Below are positions 1 to 13,781 of a stretch of 64,000 bases of DNA, in pieces. A model generated the notes under the pieces. That model was given only the letters and a program-made list of their open reading frames with translations. It did not search any database and was not told the origin of the DNA. This DNA is from Haematococcus lacustris (taxonomy: Eukaryota > Chlorophyta > Chlorophyceae > Chlamydomonadales > Haematococcaceae), in contig JASKMD010000012.1 in NCBI GenBank assembly GCA_030144725.1, positions 5,381,278-5,445,277 of the forward strand. Direction: 5' to 3'. The translations under genes were made by a program, and so were the position numbers. The stretch's first letter is position 1, and every line of letters begins with the position of its first letter.

Positions 1-3000
1 TCACACACCAGGTGTTGCGCTCCAGGTGGGTAGAGCCCGAGTGGGTGGAGTCAGAGGCGCCTGGGTAATGAAGGGGTGGCAGCAGGCGTCAGTGAAAAGA
101 GAAAGGGGGTCAGCAGGGGGTGTTGGGTAAGGGGGTGGGGAGGGTGACGAGGAGTGGTGGTTAGAGCAGTTGGAGTGCTGCTGCCGCTGCTGCTGCTGAT
201 GATGATGCCGCTGCCCCCGCTGCTGCTGCTGCTGCTCCTGCTGCTGCTGCTGCTGCTGCTGCCTCCCTGCTCTGCTGCAGGTCCTACAACGAGTTAGTCG
301 AGCTGCTGGTGAGTGCGCTGGAGGAGTCTCCTCCCCCCAGCCTGCCCCGCCAGACCTCAGCTGTCAGGCGCCCCACCCCCCTGGCCTCCCCCCAGCCCTC
401 CTCCTCAGCCGTGTCCACAGCAGCCACCTCCTCCCTGCCAACGCCCCCCACACCGGCATCAGCAGCCACAGCACCTGACCCAAACGGCACAGGGTCAGCA
501 GCAGCAGCAGCAGCAGCAGGTCCTGACTCAACGCCTGTGACAGCAGCAGGGTCAGCAGCAGCAGCGGGGTTACCGGCAGCCCCTGACCCTGTCACTGCTA
601 CAGTAGCAGCAGGAGGAGCAGCAGCTGGAGCAACCGCAGCCGACCCCATAGGGGGCCCGGCCTCGGCAACGTCTGGGGCGATGGCTGACCTGCTGGGTGT
701 TGATGAGCTGGTGGAAGGCAGTGGACCCCCGGCTGGGTCAGGCAGGGCCCCCCCGGCAGCAGCAGCAGCAGCAACAGTGCAGGAGGGCACTGCTGCACAA
801 GGTGCTGGCGCTGACCCAGGGACCCTGGCACAAGGAGCTGTGCAAGCTGTGGCAGGGGTGCCTGGCGGGGCAGTGGCGCCTGCTGCTGTGGGTGCAGATG
901 AGGGGACACAGCCGGCCAGCAGTGGCTCAGAGCAGCTGCCTTCTGAGCTGCCTAAGCAGCAGCACAGCCAGGAAGTGTCGGGGCAGGGCAGCAGTGATGG
1001 GGTAGGGGCACCCTTACCCTCCCTGGCCCCATTGGCCTCCCCGGCCCACTTAGCAGACGTGTTTTCCAGCATGATTGTGGCTGAGCACAGTCCATGCGCT
1101 TCTGACCCCATGGCCCATGCGCAGTCCCACCCCCCACCACCCCCTTGCCCCTCCCTGGCCACACAGCCTCCCTCAACACCCCTGGGGCAAGAGGGTGCAG
1201 GCCCCCCTGGGCATGGCTCACTTGACCAGCAGCAGGACCAGCAGGAGCAAGGGCAGTTGCAAGAACAGCGGCAGCAGGAGCAGCAGCAGCCGCCGCCGCA
1301 GCATCAGCAACAGCAGAGCAGCACCCCGCAGCAGCAAGGGCAGCAAAGGCGGCGGCGGGAGGAAGCGCTGGTGGCGCGGGACTTCCTGACACAGACGGCC
1401 ACCCAGCTCACTGTGCACGGCCTGGCTGCACTGGCGGACTGCCTGCGGGACAACGCCCTGGCGGTCTTCTTCAGGTGACCAGCCAGGCCGGGTGGGTCAG
1501 GGGGGCAGAGGGCCAGAGGGGGGGAGGGGGAGGGAGGAGGCAGCGCAGCGAGCAGGTCAGGGGTCAAGGGTGGGGGGTGGGCAGGGAGAGGGGAGGTTGG
1601 GGATGGGGGCAGCAGGGGCTGCAGGGCTATGCCAGGCTAGGTGTGATCTCTGGGTGTGATCTAGGGTATGGGGTGAGACAGACTGGGTGACGGGTGTACA
1701 ATGTGTGATACGAGGTGTGGTGTGGTGTGTGTGGTGTGATGTGCAGGAACAACCACTTTAACTGCATGTTCAAGTACCAGGGTCTGGTGTACCTGCTGGT
1801 GACTGACCAGGGCTACCTGGGGGAGCAGCAGGTGGGTAGGGGGGAGGGGCAGGGGCAGGGTAGGCTGGTGGGGGAGAGCAAGGCAGAGAGTGGGGTAAAG
1901 GAAGGGGAGGGGAATGGAATGGGACAGGGGCAGGAAGAGGTAGCAGCGGCAGGGGCAGGGGTAGGAAGAGGGGTCAGGGCAGGGGTAGGAACAGAGGACA
2001 GCATACAAAACCACGCTGGCACTCTCATGCATATGGTCTCTCCCCCCTGCCACCTTATTCCAGCACTTCACGGCTTGGTCCTCCCCCCAGGTGGTGTGGG
2101 AGCGTCTGGACACAGTGGATGGCGACACCGCGCTGTGTGGCCCCGACTTCACGCCTTACCAGGCGCCTGCCAGCCCCAGCGGCAGCAGGTCTCAGGGGCG
2201 CCATGCGGCTCAGCACCCCGGCATGGAGGTGGACATGGACGCGCTGGCGGCCCTCCCCCCTGGGGTGCTGGACGGTGGGTTCAGGGCGAGGGGGCGCATG
2301 ACTGGGAGTCCGGCCTAGTCGGGTGGCCTGGCCTGGGGTGGTGGATATGGGTGGGATGACTGGGCCAGATCAGGCCAGACCAGGTTGAGTCGAGGAAGGT
2401 GCGGTCAGACCAGCGCGGGTAGGGTGGGTTGTGTGGGATGATGGGTACGCATGGGGTGGCATGCAGCATGGTGTCAGGCCAGTCAGCAACCTCCTATACC
2501 TCTACAACGTTGGCACAGCACCCTGCATTGTGAGGGGGATCTGTGGTCTGTGGCCTGTTGCCTGCGCCTTCATAACTGTTACCAAACCAGGACATGAGCG
2601 CATGCACCATTGCTCGCCTCACACCCTCTGGGGCAGCACTTGGGTGAGGTGGGCGTCACCAGGCCAGGTTCCATGCCAAGGGCTCTCTTTGCCGCGCACC
2701 TGCCCCTCCTCCCTTCGGGCCCGTTACAAGTCATTACCACCACAGGTCACCCCCTACCCACCCCCTCCTTCCCTCTCCGCTTCCTCTCCTTCCTCAACGC
2801 CCCCCTCTCCCTGCCCCCTGCCTCCCACACCCTCCACCCGCAGGCCTGTCTGAAGCAGACGCTGCCGCCATCGCAGAGGCCGCTGGACTGCTGCGCCCCG
2901 CCCCCCCTGCCTGGTACCCCCCACCAGCCGCCACCCAGCCCCCTGGGCACTCGGGCCTCAGCTCAGCCCAGGCGGATGCTGACCTGGCCATGGCCCTCCA

Positions 3001-3283
3001 GCTGCAGGAGCAGGAGGAGGAGCAGGAGCGCCAGCGACATGCCCGGCAGCAGCAGCAGCAGCAGGCCGGGCAGCAGAGGCAGCAGCAGGGCCTGGGCAGC
3101 CCGCACAGACCACCCCAGCAGCAGCAGCAGCAACAGGGGCAAGGACAGGGGTATGGATGGGGCAGAGGGGGGGGCGGAGGCCAGGGGGGGGCTGTAGGGG
3201 GGAGAGGGGGGGCGGGGCAAGGGGGACGCGTGGTGGTCCCACCGCCGCAAGAGGAGGACAAGAGCAGCTGCAGTGTCATGTGA
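1..3283 (+). CDS. MINDY: MINDY-family (FAM63) deubiquitinase, 3' part
   Basis: The 5' end is outside the window. Exons read as <1-25, 281-1474, 1747-1831, 2091-2274 and 2844-3283, with GT-AG borders and matching phases. The conserved core spans splice sites: SYNELVELL, QLTVHGLAALAD, FFRNNHF, LVTDQGYL, VVWERLDTVDGD. These are hallmarks of MINDY-1/2, cysteine proteases that trim K48-linked ubiquitin chains. The catalytic His of the family lies in RNNHF; the catalytic Cys would be upstream. The 281-1474 exon carries a roughly 300-residue Ala/Gln/Pro-rich insertion between two conserved blocks, longer than in animals and typical of volvocalean proteins. The tail has a ubiquitin-interacting-like helix (DADLAMALQLQEQEEE), a Gln/Gly-rich stretch and ends in CSVM, a plausible CaaX prenylation box. 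The family is clear; the substrate in this organism is inferred. Confidence 0.9.
181..270. repeat. CTG-rich tract before a 3' splice site
   Basis: CTG/CTC repeats fill the end of the intron just upstream of the acceptor at 280. They probably double as the polypyrimidine region. The same arrangement recurs at other acceptors in this window. Confidence 0.8.
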
Positions 3284-3578
3284 CAGGGGCCACCCTACAG
3301 GTACGCCCCTATGAAAGGGTTTTGCTACAGCGCGAGCTGCACCGAGCGCAAGGGCCAGGTCCGGGGCAGCATCCCATGCGATGCCCCTCCACGGTGCTGG
3401 TCAATCGCTGAACTTGGCAGATGTGAAGATGTGCATGTCGCACAGCAGTAGATGTTTGTCACACTGCTAAGCCTGGTATTGCTGCAGGGCTGACGACTGA
3501 CACAGGTTGTACAGCTTGCTATCCTTGTTACTGGTCTGCGGCAGAGTGTCGTGGCGATCATTTGGTTTCAAAGCACTG

Positions 3579-3583
3579 TGTAA
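3579..3583 (+). promoter_or_regulatory. TGTAA polyadenylation signal, MINDY gene
   Basis: A TGTAA pentamer, the usual chlorophyte poly(A) signal, lies about 300 bases after the MINDY stop codon. Confidence 0.55.
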
Positions 3584-3665
3584 ATAGTATGCGTTCTGTT
3601 TGCGGTGTGTGTCGCCGGGGCCCATTGACCGGCGGAGTAGGCATTAGGCACACTAGCAGTAGCCT

Positions 3666-3670
3666 TTACA
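3666..3670 (-). promoter_or_regulatory. TGTAA polyadenylation signal, histone acetyltransferase gene
   Basis: TGTAA on the minus strand lies about 255 bases beyond the acetyltransferase stop. The two convergent genes therefore have 3' ends within about 90 bases of each other. Confidence 0.5.
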
Positions 3671-3923
3671 ACAGCGAGCTTTAACACAGCGAGTGTTCGA
3701 TGCCAACTCGTGCTTTATTCTGGTGTAGCATGGGGGCTGCAGGGATTAAACCTTGTGAATAGTCAAATGCAAATCCATGTATTCTTTGCATCTTGACGGA
3801 GTGGGCCACAACGGGGTCCCAATATGTCACCAAAGACCCACACATGATGCAACATGCTCGTTTATTCGACAATGCTCACTGCCACCCATCACTCGCACCA
3901 CCCGACTTGCGCCCCCACCCCTG

Positions 3924-8052
<4,129 letters not shown>

Positions 8053-8573
8053 GGCTGGTATGCAAGTTCAGACAAACCCACGCGGGAACCCTCGTTTCTT
8101 GCAACCCACATTAGAGCTGCGTTTGTCCAGGTCGCCCCGGGCCATCCACCTAAGCTGCTGCTGACGATCGCCTCGGTCTACAGGGTCGGCTTCGCATATT
8201 GCGCGCTGCGCTCGCTGCTCCTGTCCTGCCCTTCAGACAGCACTGTGTAATCCTCCTCGACAAATCTGCTGGTGTGTGACTGGAGTTGGGAGTTGGCTGT
8301 GGCGACGAATGTCGGTCGAGACTGGTTCCAGTCAAAACTCCCTGGGTGGTGCGGAGGCTGCTGCTGATTTGCTCGACCCGAAGCCTTTGCTCGTGTCTTT
8401 CTTCACTGACATGGCCTTCCTCAAAGATAATCGCTTCTCTCCCTCAGAAGAGTCCTTGGACACTTCCCTGTACAGAGTGGAACAATTGAGAAGCAGACAA
8501 ACAAAAAGTAGTCAGCAGTGAGCAGACAACATTTCCAGGTAGCTAGCAAAAGGACAGTAGCTACCGGCACTGC
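8053..8573. other. Intergenic: promoter of the acetyltransferase gene and 3' UTR of the next gene
   Basis: Both flanking genes are on the minus strand. An 81-codon plus-strand reading frame at 8276-8521 has no recognisable motif and was not called. No repeat was seen. Confidence 0.5.
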
Positions 8574-9559
8574 TTACTTGTCTGCTGGGAGACCCGTGAT
8601 TGATGTCTTGAGCTGGCCCTGGTCCTCAAGCTCCTGGCGCTTGTCCAGGAATTGCACTATTGTGAGGTAAGCCACCTGAAGAAATCGCAGTGCACACATA
8701 TTCCTTAATGCCAAGTGCAGAATGGCTGTTGTTGCACTGTAGTTGCTTGCTGAAGAGGCATTATGCCTAAGGAATGCCAGCCGAGCTGTACCTGGCTGGA
8801 CAGGGTTCAATCTGCATGGTATGGCTGCTGTGGCCTGCTGAGCCTGTAGCATCCTGTCTGCGTACTGCCACCCACCCCAAGGGTGACCGTGGCCAGCAGT
8901 GCAACGACAGTGGTGAAGGCGAGGGTGACAAAAAAGTTATACGCCGACTGCTCTTTTTGCACTGATGCCAAAACATCGCTGGCTGCCTCTTGCAAGGCTG
9001 CTGTGTCCTGTCAAGCACCAACATGAGCACATATTCCCTTGGCACCAGAGCGAGCACATGTTGAGCAGCATAGAGAGGGGGGCGGAGTGGCGATTGATCA
9101 CACTATGGGAATGGCTGTCACACCATATCCCACATTGTGCTGAAGTCTGGCCATTGGCAGTGAGGCATGCTCTGCTCTAGCTGCTTATGGGGCGCTGGCA
9201 CGAATCGATGTTGAAGTTCCAGCCCCTGACCCACCGTGGCTAGTGCTGCTCCTGGAAGTAATAGGCATGCTGCTGCAGCTAGGCTGCCCAAGCTTGCTCC
9301 CTTGTGCAGCTGCGTAACGACATCACTGGTTGTCTGCACACCAACACCAGTGATTATCAGCAGCTGGACGGCGGCATGACTATCCGTTGTAAGGAGCATC
9401 CCTGCCACCACCTTATCGTGGTTTTGGCTGCATGTGCACTGCGTTGCGCTGAGCTTCCGTAAAGGATGTGCGCAGAGCGGTCGGCTGCTTGGGCAGAAGC
9501 TTGCCCGATAGGCTCGGTGGCCTAACGACCCCATTTTGCAATCTGTGAGCAGCGCGCAT
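8574..9559 (-). CDS. Small single-helix membrane protein, probably plastid
   Basis: Four exons (9559-9440, 9333-9235, 9007-8876, 8675-8574), all joined in phase 0, give 150 residues. The N-terminus (MRAAHRLQNG, rich in Arg, Ser and Thr, few acidic residues) looks like a chloroplast transit peptide. It is followed by a hydrophobic stretch ending LLLPGAALAT, which resembles a thylakoid transfer peptide with an AxA-type cleavage site. The remaining roughly 78 residues have one membrane helix (YNFFVTLAFTTVVALLATV) and a charged tail, DKRQELEDQGQLK. I do not recognise the family. The clean splice phases and the targeting pattern support a real gene. An accessory thylakoid subunit is a guess from topology only. 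Confidence 0.65.
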
Positions 9560-10184
9560 GGTGCCATACTGCGAGTGATACGTCCTGCTGAGAGTTCGAG
9601 TGTAGCGATGCACTTCACCGAACAAATCTGCTGGTGTGTGACCGGAGTCAAAAATGCTGTGGGAGGGGCTGTGTTAGGAGGCAAACCTGATTATCCTAAG
9701 CAGCGGCACAGGGACACCTGGTTAGTCTAAACTGTCCAACACTAGCTTCAGTTGCGGTGGAACCTGTATTTAGCTATTCAACCTACACCCAGCAGCACCC
9801 AGCAGCCCTGCACTGCAGCTGCCCTGATCACATTGTTCCTGCTCATGTTGGGACTTGACACTGGACACGACTGCCCAGCGGGCATTAGGTGGCAGGACTG
9901 AGCAGCCCACAAGGTGCAATTGTCCAGCGGGTGTCATGGCGACAAGCAGCAAGTCATGGCACAATCATACAGTACACTCTTTGATCACCACAGTCTTCCC
10001 CACATCCTTTCAGGTTTGGCGGTGCCCTGCTCTGGCCCATTGAGCGGGCCTGGTTGAAGCCACACACAAGCCTTAGCCTATGAGGCAAGGGGCTGCCAGG
10101 CTGCATAATGAGGAGCCACACAAGGTGTAGGTGGCGGCAGAGCAGGGTTTGGCGGAGTATGGTCAAGCAGGTCAACCAGACGCT
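9560..10184. other. Intergenic, nothing recognised
   Basis: Upstream region of the small membrane-protein gene. Short reading frames on both strands have no family features. It ends at the target-site duplication of the element at 10199. Confidence 0.5.
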
Positions 10185-10198
10185 CAGACTGAACAGCA

Positions 10199-10542
10199 CC
10201 TTGGCCCTCAACCTTGAGCCTTCATTGCAGTGAAATACTCGTTGTGGACCCCTACAGAACGGTGTTTTTCCTGTGTGGTGTTCCCATCGAATGGCATACA
10301 CATGGCATACACATGGCATACACATGGTCATGGTCGCCTACCACCTACATTATTGCCTGACCCAGCGGGCAGGCACTGGGCCGCTTCCTCGGAGGCATTG
10401 CGCCACTAGGCTCTTACCTGATCAAACCTGCTCGCACCTACTTATACTCAGGAGGCGATGTCACTCACTCTCGCACCTCCAAAGGGCAAGCCTCCAGAGG
10501 GGCAAGCCTCCAAAGGGCACCTCCTAGGGGCACGAGCTTCAG
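10199..10542 (-). mobile_element. Short derivative of the Fanzor-bearing element, with target-site duplication
   Basis: The element starts ccttggccctcaacc, contains the catggcatacac repeats and the tract cgcttcctcggaggcat..., and ends in ccaaagggcacctcc units. Both its ends match the ends of the gene-bearing insertion at 45759-47378 (on the opposite strand there), but the gene is missing. It is flanked by cagactgaacagca (10185-10198) and cagattgaacagca (10543-10556), a 14-bp direct repeat with one mismatch. It therefore looks like an internally deleted, non-autonomous copy. Confidence 0.75.
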
Positions 10543-10556
10543 CAGATTGAACAGCA

Positions 10557-10909
10557 GTGGCTTTTTACAATGGCCTATGCCCTCCCCTCCCAATGTCCCT
10601 GCCCATGTGCCCCTTTTAAATATCTGCTATGTACGTGGTTCTAGAATGGCATCCTATACATGTAATAACATGGACACTCACAGTGAAAGGAGAACAACAA
10701 CCGCTATGTACATCATAATTCTGCCTTCATCTGAGGGCCGCTGTCAGGACTAGGCATAGCTTTCAGTGTCCATGGCTCACACCAATTTGGTGTGGTCAAC
10801 ACATGAACATCGTCCCTAGCTATACTGTTGTCTGGGTAGCACGTGTTGTCTGCAGCACGTGGTCATTACCTTGGTCACTCTACTAGCACAACGCCTATAC
10901 ATCCATGTT
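10557..10909. other. Intergenic, 3' flank of the unknown minus-strand gene
   Basis: It contains a minus-strand TGTAA near 10563-10567, about 345 bases past the stop at 10910, which may be the poly(A) signal. Nothing else was recognised. Confidence 0.4.
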
Positions 10910-11855
10910 TTACAGCTGCCCTGCCTGAGTCTGGGTGCTCTGAGTGGCAGCCGCAGCAGCTGCAGCCTCCATGCGGCTCCATGTGGCCTCCACCTCCTCC
11001 ACGAGCTCTAGGAAGCCAGGCTGGAGCAAGTAGTGCTGCACAGGGGCAGGCCAGAGAAGCAGGAGTGACATGTGGCTCATGTTAGCATTCACAAGCAGGA
11101 GCATGTGCACATCCTCCAACAGATGGCATGTAGCACGAGTCGCTTTGCTGGTGACAATATGACACATACATGATAGTTGGGACAGCCTCTTGGCAGTGGT
11201 GTGGATGCTGGTGGTGGTGGTGGCAGCGCTATTCGTAGGGTTCACTAGGGGCACTTAAGTGAGAGAGGCTGCGCTGCCCTTGGCATTGCACCCCACTGGC
11301 CTGTGCCCTGGAACACTGAGGTAATAGCCTGGCAGCTGACATGGAGTGCACGGACATGCCTAGCTAGACCCTTGCCTAGCTGGACGCATGCCCATGCGGG
11401 TCCATCCAGGCTGCACTGCAGGCACAGGCGTTCCATGGCAGAGTCATCTCGTGTCTGGACGCCACCTTGAGCCATGTGAGTGGGAGCAATGTGACACGGA
11501 CAAGCACAAGGAGGACAGCCCAGCTGCAGGGGGGCGCAAAGAGGAAGCTGCCCTGCTCTGTGCTCACCGCCTTTCCACCGACACTGAGGGTGCTGGCCCA
11601 CAGCTGCTGCTGCCACATCAGTCTTGCCGCATGGGCTGTGCCACCCACCTCGATGAGCTGCTGGATATTATTGTTGGACGCCTGCTTGCCGTTCAGCATA
11701 GAGGCACCAGCGTCTGCCGAATGTCCTGCAAGCTGGAGGTCGTGTTGGCCTAAGCCCTGCTGACCTGGAGCCTGCCCCTTGGGTTGGGTTTGGTCTAGAC
11801 TCTGGCCATGGGGGTTGCTAGCTGTACCTGCTCTAGTGTCACAACTTGGCAGGCC

Positions 11856-11888
<33 letters not shown>

Positions 11889-12862
11889 GCCTTGAGCCTG
11901 CTGTTCAGCTGCCGTACTGCCGGCTGCTGTAGGCAACGCGGGCGGGGCAGGGCTGGCTGCTGCTGCCAGCAGACCCTCCAATGTCTGGGCATCCAGATGG
12001 CTGTTGAACTTGAAGGCTACGATGTGACAGGACGTGTACTGCGCAGCTGGGTCACCCCTGCACACACATACACACACATCGTCACACATTACATCACACA
12101 CATCATCACACATCACATCACACGCTGCACCTCTACCAGGCACACGCTGCTGACGTGTTCATGCATGCATGTGATAGGGCATAACATTCTGATAGTGTGT
12201 AGCTTCCTGTGCTGCTTGTACGTGGCAGGGCTCGCGTACTTGGCTTGGGCTGGATCAGGGAACGGGTGGTGTAGCAGGAGCAGGGCTGGGTCCCGTGGCG
12301 GCGCTTCATGTGGTGCAGCTTGGGGTATGAGCAGCCGCACTGCTGCAGTGCCATCGTACAGGTCCAAATCAAGCACCTACACACACACCTTCACGGCAGC
12401 GCATGCAAGCTAACAGCCTGGCCTTGTCTACCGTCTTTACCCTCTTGCACACGGTTTATTGTCTACCGTGTGCAAGAGGGTAAAGAGCTAGGTCTGCCCT
12501 ACGCCCACTGCTTATCAATATCGCACCTGGACCCTACTGTCAGGTCGAATGGCTCCATGCAGTGGCTCCAGGCTAAGTGACAGCTGCAGTTGATCAGGGT
12601 TTGTCGAGCTTGTTAAGCTCAAACGTGCGACGGATTTGGTGGCGACCAGCCAGCTGCCCTTCCCCTGGTTGAGCTTATAGCCGAGCTGCCGCATTTGAGG
12701 CGTAATCCCTGGGCGAGGCAAAAACACGGCTAGCGCTCCAGTCCAACTATGATTCAACATTGCCGCTGGTGGCAGCCTTGTGTGGTTGCAAATGACTGTC
12801 GTCAGCAAATTCGCATCTTTGAAAACTATGTTGTAAATGAGGTCCCTGCAGCCGTGGACCAT
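10910..12862 (-). CDS. Unrecognised 400-residue protein
   Basis: Exons 12862-12527, 12376-12240, 12057-11568, 11454-11341 and 11035-10910 join in phase with consensus splice sites. The fourth exon is the least certain. The N-terminus starts MVHGCRDLIYNIVFKDANLL. Later segments read LGYKLNQGKGSWLVATKSV, LSLSLEPLHGAIRPDSRVQV and VLDLDLYDGTAAVRLLIP, looking like alternating beta strands. After CHIVAFKFNSHLDAQTLEGL comes an Ala/Gln low-complexity region with an uninterrupted Gln run, then a C-terminal helix, PGFLELVEEVEATWSRM. I see no catalytic motif or signal peptide. Regular exon phases and the hydrophobic pattern argue for a real gene. I assign no function. Confidence 0.6.
12435..12485. repeat. 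Perfect inverted repeat (hairpin) in an intron
   Basis: Two 21-base arms (12435-12455 and 12465-12485) are exact reverse complements, separated by the 9-base loop ttattgtct. The hairpin lies in intron 1 of the unknown gene. Confidence 0.9.
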
Positions 12863-13156
12863 GCATCCAACGGCATGACTTCACCATACGCCTGTTGTGA
12901 CACGTCAAACCCTGGCGCCAATGCCAAGTCCACCAGCGAAATTACTAGGCTGACCCAGATTAACGCTGGTTCTAGGTGGAGCCTGTGGCCGAGGTTTTCT
13001 GACCCTGCCACCACCGCTGGCCAAACCCACCAGCAGGACTCCCCCTCCTCACCCCGGTCCTGACACTCAGCATTGGTGCCTGGAGATGAGCACCCACCTC
13101 TACACCAATAGCAGGGATTACCCTAATCCTTGATCCTTCATCTGGCGCACCTTTCC

Positions 13157-13390
13157 AGCATCTTGGCCCTCAACCTTGAGCCTTCATTGCTGTGGAACAC
13201 TCAATGTGGACCCGTACAAAACGGAGTTTTGTCTGTGAGGAGTTCCCATCACATGGCATACACATGGCATACACATGGTCATGGTCGCCTACCACCTACA
13301 TCATCGCCTGACCACGAGGGCTATAATGTAGAGTTGGCATGACAAACATGCACTAATTGTAAGCTGATGGCAGCTCGAATGGGGGGGGGG
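13157..13390 (-). mobile_element. Short copy of the Fanzor-element 3' flank
   Basis: It starts cttggccctcaaccttg, carries catggcatacacatgg repeats and continues through gtagagttggcatgac to gctgatggcagctcgaatg. This colinear stretch equals the region just 3' of the Fanzor-like gene in the element at 45759-47378 (opposite strand). No clear target-site duplication was found. A run of 11 G marks its far end. Confidence 0.65.
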
Positions 13391-13781
13391 GCACACACTA
13401 CTGTCTCGCAGCCGCCTGTAGCCCAGCCTTTTTAAGTAACTTGGGTTTCCCAAGAGGTTCATGGAGTGATGATCATCCCACCATGGTCCATGGCACAAGG
13501 GAAGCAAGCGGTGCAGTGCCGCTTGCAAGTCAGCTAAAGATACGGCAAAGCCAAGCAGCCACAGTGCAAGAACATCCCTCACATGGCTGGAGCAGCGCCA
13601 GCCCACACTTAGGCGTTACATTCACTTTACCAGGTTGCTAACAGTGGTGTGACAGCTGGCAGCCTGAAATGACACCGCACCACCACACTCCACCAGCATG
13701 GAGCAGAGCAGACGACCTTGTGCAAAACAAGCGTCAGCTGAGCGCCAGAGCCTATGGCAGCCTCCATCAGCATACCACACA
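13391..13781. other. Intergenic, 3' flank of the F-box/LRR gene
   Basis: No recognisable gene. It follows the short element copy and leads into the stop codon at 13782-13784. Confidence 0.45.

Noticed and set aside
8276..8521. 81-codon plus-strand frame between two minus-strand genes
   Set aside because: No motif, no splice partners and no sign of constraint; it lies in the presumed promoter of the acetyltransferase gene.
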